Of a stretch of 64,000 bases of DNA, positions 54,049 to 64,000 are shown in pieces. Where the stretch lies: positions 14,616,354-14,680,353 of the forward strand of contig OX235272.1 of the NCBI GenBank assembly GCA_944472155.2. The letters run 5' to 3'. The DNA is from Trichobilharzia szidati (lineage: Eukaryota > Platyhelminthes > Trematoda > Strigeidida > Schistosomatidae). Below the pieces are notes generated by a model. It did not search any database, was not told the origin of the DNA, and worked only from the letters and a program-made list of their open reading frames with translations. Position 1 is the stretch's first letter; every line of letters begins with the position of its first letter. A program made the translations under genes and the position numbers.

Positions 54049-54747
54049 CTCTATTTCCATGAAAGCTGGTTGTACAAGTGGAATTGTACAAGAAGAGATG
54101 GCTGTGCCAGAGAAGAGTGCAGCAGTAGCTGCTGCTGATACGGTTGAAAGTGAACGTCCGTCAGTGTGTTGTTGTTGTTGCTGGGGTGTTGTTACTCGGC
54201 GTTGAGGAGTAACTTGAATTGATGTTTGCTGAGGTTGGAGAGTAGAAGTTGGTTGATTGATAGGCATTCCAGCAGAAGCAATGGGCATAAACTGTGGTAT
54301 ACCAGTGATTTGAATCAACTGACCGTTAGGACCAACACCATGACTTTTAATGGAGCTCCTGGTGCCAGAGTGATAAACTGGGGAGTAACATCGGAGCATG
54401 CAGCTACAGTACCAGGTTGACCACTGACAGAGACGTCAGTTGCCATCATTGTTGCTGATGTTGTTGAATATAAGCTTGCTGTTGAGCTGGTTGTAACTGA
54501 TGAGCTTGTGCTTGAATCTGTTGTTGTTGAGGTGATTGGGTAAACTGTTGTAATTGAACAGCTGTAGGACGGCTTGAGTAAATGGAGTTGCAGACCATTG
54601 TAAGAGTGTTTGCACACCTGTAGACAATGCTGAAGCTTGAGGACAGAGAACTGGAATTGAGGTGTTGCATAACAGCCAGCTGCTACAGCTGCCTGAGTAT
54701 CAGGGTGAACTGGGATAGCAGTCGCTGTGCCGCCAGGTCCGGAGGTA
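54049..54747 (-). pseudogene. Captured Gln-rich exon inside the LTR element, copy 2
   Basis: Appears to be an exact second copy of 52566-53264 at +1483, including all frame breaks, so decay preceded the duplication. Confidence 0.6.
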
Positions 54748-54888
54748 CTTTTAGCAGAAATATCAGTAATTATACATCCAAATGTTATGAAGTAATAAAA
54801 GTTAATGCGACGGCAAAGATGATTTATTCTACTGTGTATACTTCGAAATGATGTAGTCCATCAATCAGCTATGTCGGGCTCGCCAATT

Positions 54889-55174
54889 TGTTGCTGCTAT
54901 ATTTTGACTGAACTAGAGTACACGTATCTTCTAGTATTTCCTCGCGTTTACAATTGTGCCCTAACGTTGCGATTACTCGACATCCGCAACGTAATTCAAA
55001 AGGCACTTGCGAAGGAATACGATAGTGTATTATTGCAGCAATCAAGATTCAAAAACCGAGCGAGTACAAAAGTATCAATTGTTAACATGCAAGATTTAGA
55101 GTAATAAACAAATCAAAGTACAATTACATAGTGAAAGCATACTGCGATGATGAGTAATAAAACGGGTCACTACA
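54889..55174 (-). repeat. LTR (minus-strand 5' LTR)
   Basis: 286 bases. On the minus strand it is followed by AAT and the putative primer-binding site at 54868-54885. Confidence 0.8.
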
Positions 55175-55189
55175 ATATATATAGGAGTT

Positions 55190-55233
<44 letters not shown>

Positions 55234-55295
55234 TCATGTATATAAATATAATGGGTATGTATACATACGCATATATATATGCGTGTGTGTCTGCC
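55175..55295. repeat. TA/TG-rich microsatellite cluster
   Basis: ATATATATATATATATATAT and variants with TGTATATATG and GTGTGTGT, on the right flank of the LTR element. Confidence 0.85.
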
Positions 55296-55525
55296 TGGAA
55301 AATTCTATGACCGGAGATTCTCTACTTATCAGGAAAAAACTACTGCCATTCTTTCTTTCAAGTGTTAGCACTTTCTTTCTTCCTCAATTAATTGCCGCGT
55401 TTTACTTCATTTGAAGTAGTGGTAACGGAATTTCAGCAGAAACATTTTACTACTTAGAAATTATCAGTAACCTCCCCTTTTTTCAATTAGATTTTCCATG
55501 GTTTCCCCTCCCCAGCTAGCATTTT
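55296..55525. other. Unassigned sequence
   Basis: I see no recognised feature. Confidence 0.3.
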
Positions 55526-55695
55526 CTTCGGGCGCATTGCAGACTTTTCGGGGCAAAAAACTTCGGGCGCATTGCAGATTTTCAGTATTTGACCCGAAGT
55601 ATGCCCCAATAAGTCTGCAATGCGCCCGAAGTCTGCCCCAGAAAGCCTTCAGCGCGCCCTAAGCTTGCCCCTATTAGTCTGCAGTGCGCCCTAAG
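55526..55695. repeat. Inverted minisatellite, unit about 30 bases
   Basis: Two units CTTCGGGCGCATTGCAGACT at the left face three inverted units (AGTCTGCAATGCGCCCGAAG, AAGCCTTCAGCGCGCCCTAAG-type, AGTCTGCAGTGCGCCCTAAG) at the right. The transcript could fold into a long imperfect hairpin. Confidence 0.8.
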
Positions 55696-55880
55696 TTACT
55701 ATTATACACTACAGCTTGGTACAAAGATCTTTGTCCCCTTGATCTGGATTTTTCCACCGTCATAGAAATTGTCCTCTTATTGTCCCATTTAATCGGATTT
55801 TGTCCTCTTTTTAAATAAATTACGCCGTTTTTGTCCACGTTTTCCCAAAAATATCCCCCTTTTGTCCACACGCTTTTCGG
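55696..55880. repeat. Degenerate C/T-rich 'TGTCC' repeat
   Basis: TTTGTCCCCTTGATCTGGAT, TTGTCCTCTTATTGTCCCAT, TTTTGTCCTCTTTTTAAATA and TTTTGTCCACGTTTTCCC resemble the 42-base arrays at 49110 and 51295 but are not regular. Confidence 0.5.
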
Positions 55881-56489
55881 ATTAAGGCTGCAAACATTTT
55901 TGGAGACCGGTAACAGCTGACGTCTGTAACAATCACCTCACATGTGCCGCTATCCATTGCCGTTGTAAACATTTATGACCAACTCCACTACAAGGTGCAG
56001 TAAAACAAATTTTTTCATCATCTTGTCATTTTAATGGTAATATAGCGGTCAAGTCATTCCATCACATGAATCTCCAGCCTAGCAGTCGAGGAAATCACCC
56101 GCACAATGGTCAGTCTTTCGCACCCACCCCAACGCTGAAAATCATTACAAAAATGGACCGAAGAAATCAGTTATGAATTATCCTCCTCATGGTTTCAAGT
56201 CACGCTCTGGCGACTGATAAACTGTGCTGCAACTCAAAACAGCGCAAACCATTTCCTGTCCACCATCGCACAGTGCAGTGATCTCATCTAAAGTCAACAA
56301 GACTACTCTGCTGTTCCTTGCATCACATCTTTATTTCATACTCAAAAGTAACCTCAAATCACTTGACAATGACATTCTGTACAGCAGATTCTGTGTGATC
56401 CTAGAGACGTCAACAAGTTTTTGGAAAGCTCTGATTCGAATTAACCTCCTCTGTCTGCGATTACTGTCATAAGTTCGCCAAACATGGCT
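55881..56489. other. Unassigned sequence
   Basis: Nothing recognised. The plus frame at 56224-56472 (82 codons) lacks a known domain. Confidence 0.3.
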
Positions 56490-58790
56490 ACCTAGTGTTG
56501 AAGAAAGACTCTTTCTACCGTTTCCGTCGTAGCGTCAGTAAGTGATGCTGCTAGAGTGGACTTAAGGAACTTACGAATGCGTGTAAACAGGAAAGTGAAC
56601 ACGTTAGAGTATGCCATAGGATCTGCCAAGTTCGTATGAGCATAGACGAAATTGGCATCTGGCTGGGAGTACGTTCCTAAAGGTGACATTGTATGCATGT
56701 ACATCAAGTTGCCATCGACAGGACGTTGTAAACGTCTGAGTTTTTGGACTAGAGATATTCTCACTGAGAATATGTTTTAAATCTTCATCGTTTTTTACCC
56801 TCTGACCGTACTTTTAATTCTTTAGTATTCACTTATATTCCAGAAAGTGCATCAGCCACATATTTCTCCTTCCCAATTACACGTTTCATACCGCTGGTAA
56901 ACTGTAACATAAAAATAAGGTGAAGAAACTCACCTGGTGAGTGCTTATCAGTTTCAACGCTGAATGCATAAGTAGGACGTTTATGATCTGTGTAGGCGTT
57001 GAATAGTCAACCTTCTGTTCTCTAACGAAAGTGTTTAACGTCCATTTAGACTGCTAGAAACGCTCTACCAAAGATAAAATCTAGGAAACCAGTTAGGCTG
57101 TTTGAATGACTTCGCACTCGTTTCCAGTTGGTTTCGACTAGACACAATGCTCACGACTGATGTGTGCCTATCAATCCCGTTAGACCTGGACGCCAGCCAC
57201 ATTATCTGCTGACTCTTCAGCCTAGCCCACCTAACCTGGTGGTCAGGCTGCTCCTAACGCTGCCACACTAGCGAGAGTATATAACGCTTACGGCGGCTGA
57301 AAAGTGTATTTATCGCTGATGATCTGCAGAGAGTGTGCGAGTAGACGATCTCACCACAACACAGTCAAAGAGCTCTGTGCCCTTGAAAATTATGCTTTCC
57401 ACCCTGTCTTTCAATCCTTATGGATAAACAAATTGACGGTTGAAAGTGAAACGGCTGACGTTCAATCGGGTTGACGAACTTCTTTGATCCACTAAAAGAA
57501 TACTGTGTTTCTGCGCAATCGGAAAAGATTGAGAATGGCTGTCAGTCATTACCGGTCAGCTGGTTTGCAGGCACTACTTCATAGTCGGATGCATCTACCA
57601 TTAATGCGAAAGGAGAATTTGGATTAGGATATTTCAGAGTTGAGGCTCTCACCAAAGCTTCTTTCAGCTGTGCGATTACGTTGGACGCCTCCTTTGGCAT
57701 CTGAAAGTCTTGGTTTCCCCCTGATGCATCAGTCAGGGGCTGCGTGTATTGTGCGCAATTAGGTATAAGGCATCGACAGAAGTTGATCAGCCCCAGAAAA
57801 CTGGAGTTGCACGAGGGAAGTGGGTGGGGAATACTGCTTGACGGTATTCGCCTCTTTTGGCATTGTTGTGATCCCTGTGCTGTCAGTGACATGCCCTGGG
57901 AACTCTATTATTTTTGTGCCAAAAGCCCACCCAATTTGATTGTCATGCTGTTGTCTTCCAGTTGGCGTAATGCTGTCTGATTATGGTCTTCATGTGTGTT
58001 GGTTTCCGGAATGGTGACGGGTAGGTCATTTATGTGTCCGTCGGTGAATGATGCGGACTAAGTCTATTTCAGTAAAAAAAATTGTTTCGTCTCGCAGACT
58101 TGCTAAAGTCCTAGATGCAGGGCACTGGGTATCTGTCTGAGACGGTTTGCCTATTTAGGGCCCTGTGACCACCACAAGGGCGCCAGTCGGTCTGATTTTT
58201 CTTAGGGACCATGTGCAATGGTGTCGAACAATACCCAACTGAAGCGTATGGCCTAATTCCACTCTCTACCATCAGTTTGTCCTGGACTAACCTCTAAAGT
58301 TCGACAAAATCCGTGACATATATGTCTTAATAGTTTCATTAATATTGGGACTATACTTGGAAGTCTAAAGGTGGGTTGTCGTTAGCGCTGGAGATTCTGC
58401 CAGTATTTTTCGGAGCCTGTCGGTTGATACGAGCTGTGATTGGACCAGATGTAATGAATAGAGATCACCCACTCTGTCATTCATTTACCTGGCCATTTCA
58501 TTACCAGCCACCTCTCTCGTCCATCCACTAATGAGACATGCCATTCTAGAAAGTATATGTCCAGGATAGCTGAGTCTGTGTCAGCAACAGTGAAATTCCA
58601 TCAAAGCTGTCGCTTAAACTCAGGGTAAAGAGTCAGTGCTTTCCGTCCAAAAGTGGTGACCTGAGGTTTCCTGATGTCCCCCATCGTAACGGGAGGAACT
58701 TTTCGTCCAAACTTGGTCTACGTTTCCTTCATGATACTGACTGCAACTTCTGCTTCGACCGAGAAGTCTGTGCAGTGTTTATCCCTGATG
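56490..58790 (-). pseudogene. Ty3/gypsy pol relic (protease, reverse transcriptase, integrase traces)
   Basis: Minus-strand segments in pol order. Protease end: FGRKALTLYPEFKRQ and TVADTDSAILDIYFL (58550-58650). [22 protein letters not shown] and [13 protein letters not shown] (58110-58220), FFTEIDLVRI, the connection segment FLGLINFCRCLIPNCAQYTQ (57745-57805), and FALMVDASDYEVV for the RNase H start (57560-57600). A stretch like the integrase C-terminus (VYAHTNLADPMAYSNVFTFL) is near 56600. Many stops and frameshifts. No LTRs seen; it is not shown to belong to the LTR element at 51923. Confidence 0.8.
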
Positions 58791-61189
58791 CAGATTAAGC
58801 AACTGTCCTGTCGCTACTTCTCAGTAATCACCACCTGAGAAGAGCAAAATATTTTCAGGGTTGATTGCGAAGCAGTGCAATCTAGGCATATGGCTGCGCA
58901 TATTCTTTTGATTTTTCACCAGTGACACTAGCAGAACAGCATTGGTGATTTAGATTGTTCAGGTCTGCTTCTTGACCTAGGACGTTTTCCGTTAGGAGAT
59001 CTACTTCCATTGACCTGAGTCAGCTGTTTTTGAAACTACCATTCTGCCTTCCGTAATTAATTTCTTCATCTGTGCTGGCTGAATCCCATTACTGGTAATC
59101 AGATTTTCAAATGTGGCGCAACGCCGAATTAGAAAGAGAATGCTTAGGGATAAAAGTTGTTAACTAGTTGTTCCAAGTGGCCTAAGTCATCCCATTGCAT
59201 GAACTTAACTGTCCCTATTGTAATTTGAACTATATTGTTTCTAGTGGAGTTATTTCAGCCACTATCCGTGCTTCGTTTCTCCTCTACGGCTTTATATAGC
59301 GTGTGTGATTCCTAACGGTGTGTTGTCTTTTACAAAGGACAATAGCTCGGTCACTGAATTGTGCAGTGGTTGTGTATCACCTTCTTGTGGAGATGTAATA
59401 TAACTTTACATAACTTCATCACTAATTGTTCCACTACTCATATCACTGCTAAATAGAATATAACTTAGTTGCTCTAATATTAGCTATTTTTATCCCTCAT
59501 AACTCTTAAGGGAAACCCAGTTTCTTAGTCTTTTGTAGTAATCCACTTGTTCACTAGTATGATGATAATACTGCTAACAATGTACTCTGGTATTATTGTG
59601 CCATGTGACCTAGTGGGAAGCACTTGTCATGAAAGCTGTTAATGTGCAGCACACTGTATGATTGGGACGGAGTCAAAGCAATCCAATATTACAACTGCAG
59701 TCATTGTAAAAGGTCTCAGAGCTTGATGTCAAAAAAGGAGGGAGGGTGGCGCATGCTGATCAGCAGATTTGGTAGTGGTCACAAATGTGAATCGCTCCGA
59801 TCTGTAGGACAGCAACATGCATTATTTTGGCAGCTCGAGAATTAAACATGAGTTTAGATACTGAAAGTATAAAAAATTGACTTTATAAAAAAATTTTAAA
59901 AAAACAAACTAAAACAATAATGACTGTACAGTTTTAGCTTGTAAAAAGAAATAATGCTTTCGCTCCTAACATCTACAAGCCTGCTCAGTTTCTTGTCAAG
60001 ATGCTACCGAATGGGCCATACACAAGTTCGCCAGACATCCTACAGGTCACCATATTCAACAGGTTCTAATCCTTCCAGCCACTTCTCTCTAAAATGTCAC
60101 TTATATACTTCACGATAATCCTTCTACCTAATTACTATTATACTCTATTTTATCTCAACTTCCTGGGCCTTTGGTAAAGCTGAAATTTACTCTTTTGTTT
60201 TTCTTTTTTCTCATTCACACTCTTCTCTCGCATAAAGTTCGGTTGCTCTGATGGTTAAAAAAATAAAATAAACAACAACAGCACTCATGTTTGAGAATAA
60301 CTTTATTTTCATAGAAAACGTCATAGTTTTCTACGGTAAGACCAATATGGTTAGCATCATACATCGCAAATGTGCACTATCATATCAAGTACTGTATAGT
60401 TTATTCTTGTATTTTTCTTGTAAATATACTTCCAATGATGCATTATTCATGACTGCATTTTATATCACTTTGTAGCTGTGCAGGATTTTCTCCTCTTCCT
60501 GAAATAGCGTTCAAGCACGTGGTTGTCGCTCAACTTCGATGGAAACCTTCGCGGAAGATTTACAAATTAACAATTATAAGAATCTGTTCCGATTGCTTGT
60601 ACTATATAATTCAACAATTTGAACTTTTTAAAAAAGTGATAATCTTACTATCCCTTGTAAACGTTGTACTTACCTCAATATTGGTTGGCTATCGTATGCC
60701 TACAACTACGGGTTGAAAACGAAACGAAGTCGATTTTCCTACGCAACCTGGAGGACTACTGTTTAATTCAATAATGATACGACATGGGTCAGAGAATGAG
60801 TGTATTTATATATATATATCAAATATTTAGCTGTTCAAACATTATTAACTTGTAGACAATCTACTATATGTCATTATATCGTACTTGATCGTGCCTGTAA
60901 AATGGCATGCATTTTCATGTAAATTTATGTTAATATGAAAATATAAACTGTTATTAAAATTTATTTGGACCTGTTCTGATTGTTTGCATTGCAACCCAAC
61001 CATTTAAATTATTGAAACAGTACCAATTTACTGATATTTTATGATTGCAGTCATAACACGCCTGATCGTTCCTGTAAAACTAGAATGAATTTCACGTCAA
61101 CTTATCTGTTTATACGATATATAAATTATAATTATATTCTCTCCACACTATCGTTAGTAAATAAGTCATTGTATTCTCCCTTGACTAGT
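58791..61189. other. Unassigned region
   Basis: No domain recognised. It may include the gypsy gag region just right of 58790. Short frames at 59642-59845, 60287-60475 and 60519-60716 lack known motifs. A (TA)n tract lies near 60805. At 60895 and 61070, CGTGCCTGTAAAATGGCATG and CGTTCCTGTAAAACTAGAAT echo the CR1-like 3' end. Confidence 0.35.
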
Positions 61190-62740
61190 TGGGGTGACGT
61201 TAGGAGCAGTCTGATCACAACGTTAGGCAAGCCAGGCCAATGGGTCAGCAGATAGTGTGGCTAAAGTGCAGGCCTAGAAGAATAGACGACCACACAATAC
61301 ACATATACACCCGGTACGTTCGAATCAGGTGACGCTTTTGCACGTGTTTTCGTTTATATTCATTAATTGCTTACTGTTGATTGATCTTTAATAACGATGG
61401 GCCGAAATTCTAAAAAGAGTGTTCGTGTGAACACCAGTAATTTAGAAAATAGCATCAGCTCGTCTGATAACACATTACCACCCCTTATTATTAGTTCACC
61501 CAACATAAAAGACTGGAGCATAACTCTGACCCCTGTAATACAGGTGGAAGATGTCCTGTCTGAAAAGGTAGAGCTCTCTTACTTAACATGCACAATTAAA
61601 GAGATGCAGCTACAGATAAATGAATTAAAATCGAAATTAAGTTCACTAGAATGTGTACCCGAAACTATCTCACATATGAAAACGGAACTGCAGGATCCTA
61701 CAATCCCAAAGCCTTTTAATATGACATCTAGAATGACGCACAATGACTCAAAAAGTGTGATGACCTAGGGTACTTTGAGAATGTTGTGCAGAAAGAATTA
61801 GATAAAGGGACTGCTTGATCGTCTTTATGGAATCTACAACTTAACCTGAACAAATGTGGCTGGATCTGTTTCAGTGCACCCTCAATCGACATGAAGTTAA
61901 CGCTTCAATCGGCTAACCTTACCAAACTCCAAAGTGTCGTTGACTTAGGCCTGAGTTATTCTAGTGACCTGACATTCTCTGAGCAAGTGGCATCACAGGC
62001 TCGAAAGTCGAGGGTGCTCTTAGGATGCATACTCAGGAACTTTCACGACAATGAGGCAAAGCTGATTCTGTATAAAACACATGTAAGACCACTACTAGAG
62101 TGCTGTCCATTTATTATAAGCAGCACTCGCACACGTGACAAGCTAAGGATGGAAAGTACCTAACGGTACTTCACCTCCAAACTACTTGGCTACGATTGTG
62201 AGAGAGACTACATCTCCCGCTGCATGATTCTAAAACTTGACCTACTCTGGACAAGACGACTTATTATAAACCTAATATTGTCCTTTGAGGTCCTTCACAA
62301 AATATCATTCTCACACAGTAAGGACATACAATTCACACAGGAAGGCTCTTGCGATCTGCGTAACCAAACTTGCACAGTGACAATTCAAGCCTTCAAATCA
62401 ACACTCCGTGAAAACGTCTTCACAGTCATGTATTCTAAAATATGCAACAACCTGCCCCTAGATGTCAGGACTTGCTCTTTATTTATAAGTTTCAAACGCT
62501 CTCCGTACAGACTGTTTCACTCTACTGATTATACAAATAAACTACTTATTCCTAGAACGAATCAACCATTAGTCTTTTACAGTACGTAACAACGCGCTTA
62601 AATACCTTGCTGCTGCCTGTAAATTGTGATTGAATTATATGGTTCTATTTCTGTAACAATTTGGTGATGCCTGTAAACTGGCGTCCCTCATGTACTGTAC
62701 TATGAGAATAAATTTATTTATTAATTCATGTGCGTAAAGT
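61190..62740 (+). pseudogene. CR1-like LINE with internal deletion (ORF1 start joined to RT end)
   Basis: After a 5' UTR (about 61190-61396), ORF1 begins at ATG 61397 (MGRNSKKSVRVNTSNLENSI) with a coiled-coil-like stretch IKEMQLQINELKSKLSSLEC, ending at 61768. Directly afterwards the sequence is reverse transcriptase C-terminus: LNLNKCGWICFSAP, VDLGLSYSSDLTFSEQVASQ, ILYKTHVRPLLECCPFIISS, then KICNNLPLDVRTCSLFISFK up to the stop at 62587. The endonuclease and RT catalytic core are missing. The 3' end reads GCCTGTAAACTGGCGTCCCT and AATAAATTTATTTATTAA. Confidence 0.75.
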
Positions 62741-62779
62741 GGGAATATATTATTGTAAGACGCATTTTATTGTTTTATG

Positions 62780-63175
62780 AGGGACTTGACTTCAAGCTTT
62801 ATTTATTTTCCCAAGTATCTGTAATCCATCCAACGCATACTTGGTTTTTTTGTTAATGCGAAGTCAATATCTCTATATTTCTTGATGTGTTCCATTGAAT
62901 CACCAGTTATCCGATTTTTCCCACAAACTGAAGATAAAATGACAGCAACCATGTTATTTAACCGTAAATCATGTAATTTAAATATGTCACTTAAATAATA
63001 CTTATCCATGCCTTTACAACTTGTGTGTCCTGCATTTGTAGGAGTAATTATGTACCTTATTATATTATCATTACTGACTATACTTACTACTCTTATGTGT
63101 AATTTATCAAATTGATGATGCCTGTAAACTGGCGTCCCTCATGTACAAAAATGAGAATATACTATTATTATCTCT
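62780..63175 (+). mobile_element. CR1-like 3' end copy
   Basis: Ends in GATGCCTGTAAACTGGCGTC and ATGAGAATATACTATTATTA like the element before it. Its first part (62780-62910) is the reverse complement of 49515-49640 and 51815-51890. No frame with RT motifs, so it is a 3' UTR-only or unrelated-body element using the same tail. Confidence 0.6.
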
Positions 63176-63761
63176 CTAAAAATTTTAAATAAACCAGTCA
63201 CATACATGCATAAAAAGACTTCGTAGAAATACATACTTTTCACTAAATTACAATGTACAACGACTATAAACATATATGTTCCACTCCACATACTTTTTCT
63301 CTGCCCTCTGGTACTTTGCTGCTCGCCTCTTCTCTTCTATTTGCCTTGTAGTAGAAGCTGCATTGATCTGCACCCAGAATGAAGCTGAGAAACAACTGAA
63401 ATCACTTACTCATATATCTTCCTTCAAGGTTTGGATAGTAATGACCCAGCATACTCGGAATATCCACTGCCATCATAACAAGAAGCTGTACAGCATTCTA
63501 TACTAGCACTGTCAATGAACTAAAATGGCTTACACATAGATTTCTATGTGTTAAACAACTTACTCTTACTGACCAACCATGTAGTGACAAATAGCGGGCT
63601 CCGGCTGACTTGGGTGCAGTAAAACAAATCTGCGTGACAATAACCAATACTAATCTGCATTCAGTTTAATTCACATCTGGTGTTACATACGATAAAAATG
63701 ATGTCGAAATCATACAAATAAATCGCTCATTTTAAATTAATACCCAATTTGACTATATATA
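63176..63761. other. Unassigned sequence upstream of the endonuclease domain
   Basis: The plus frame at 63276-63506 has no recognised domain. It may be the 5' part of the LINE whose endonuclease starts at 63762. Confidence 0.3.
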
Positions 63762-64000
63762 GAACGGCCAACACTAATAATGGTGACTGAAACCTGGCTT
63801 ACTACTGATATACCTGACTCAAAGCTAGTAACAGACAACTACGACATCTATAGGAACGATAGAGTTGACAAAAGGGGAGGCGGCTGCTTAATATATGCCT
63901 CTAAATCCACTGACTCCGATACTTTCAATAACCCAACTACTGACAAACTCCCAGAATCTAAGTGGGTAAGCATCCACAAAAACGAAAATAAAATTATCGT
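63762..64000 (+). pseudogene. CR1-like LINE, AP-endonuclease domain (cut by the window end)
   Basis: Open frame to the last base: RPTLIMVTETWLTTDIPDSK, then YDIYRNDRVDKRGGGCLIYA. TETW contains the catalytic Glu of APE-type LINE endonucleases, and RxDRxxxRGGGxxIY is the usual CR1/Jockey signature. The first catalytic Asn segment (NVRS-like) upstream is not found. Whether the full element is intact cannot be judged, as it runs off the window. Confidence 0.75.

Larger units (their letters stand above)
51923..55174 (-). mobile_element. Non-autonomous Ty3/gypsy-type LTR element, tandem form (LTR-int-LTR-int-LTR)
   Basis: A 286-base LTR occurs at 51923-52208, 53406-53691 and 54889-55174. Between them is the same 1197-base internal segment twice (period 1483), with no difference I could find. 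Read on the minus strand, the LTR starts TGTAGTGACCCG and ends CAGCAACA (TG...CA). The next bases contain TGGCGAGCCCGACATAG, a plausible tRNA primer-binding site. GGAGGGGCTAT, a polypurine tract, ends directly before the downstream LTR. The flanks are TA-rich (ATAT on both sides), so any target duplication is hidden. No gag or pol is present. Confidence 0.8.

Noticed and set aside
60519..60716. 65-codon frame with a hydrophobic C-terminal half
   Set aside because: No homolog recognised, weak context, and length within chance for AT-rich DNA.

Overview
The window is non-coding, repeat-dense DNA from a flatworm, almost certainly a schistosome (blood fluke). The evidence is the mix of repeats: SMα-type tRNA-derived SINEs with hammerhead ribozyme sequence, many Penelope-like elements (PLEs) with GIY-YIG endonuclease ends, RTE (SR2-like) and CR1-like LINEs, and a Ty3/gypsy relic. 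The species is not determined; I infer a member of the African haematobium group only weakly. There is no operon, no prokaryotic gene and no complete host gene. A 500-base run of N at 16398-16897 is an assembly gap.

Layout. 1-10.9 kb: a direct repeat of about 2.15 kb (from 1 and from 8055) and an inverted repeat of about 1.5 kb (6518-8036 against 9325-10872), built from LINE and PLE 3' ends and SINEs. Between them lies a PLE (2470-5560) split by an RTE insertion that left a readable target-site duplication. 11.2-14.8 kb: three 5'-truncated RTE copies in a row on the minus strand, then SMα SINEs including one with an intact hammerhead core (15052-15108, minus). 16.9-18.3 kb: the best PLE open reading frame. 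20.7-35 kb: further RTE copies, several nearly identical and in opposite orientation, with SINEs between. 35-43.5 kb: several PLE copies with inverted ends or head-to-head junctions, each carrying a hammerhead-like fold, plus one probable host exon (36093-36447, minus) with clean splice sites. 44-48 kb: LINE and PLE remnants.

48-56 kb is the most unusual part. A CACTA/Tnp2-like transposase relic (50160-51290, minus) lies between two 42-bp minisatellites and two direct repeats. Next to it, at 51923-55174, is an LTR element arranged LTR-internal-LTR-internal-LTR. Its internal segment has a primer-binding site and a polypurine tract but no gag or pol; instead it carries a decayed Gln-rich host-like exon that still has splice-site sequences. 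56.5-58.8 kb is a decayed gypsy pol gene (minus). 61.2-64 kb holds CR1-like elements: one internally deleted, one 3' tail, and one endonuclease domain running off the window.

How the parts relate: the autonomous families here (RTE, CR1-like, PLE, gypsy) supply enzymes, while the SINEs and the exon-carrying LTR element look like non-autonomous users of them. SINE family I shares its 3' tail with RTE. Self-cleaving RNA folds recur in three unrelated settings (SMα, SINE family III, PLE ends).
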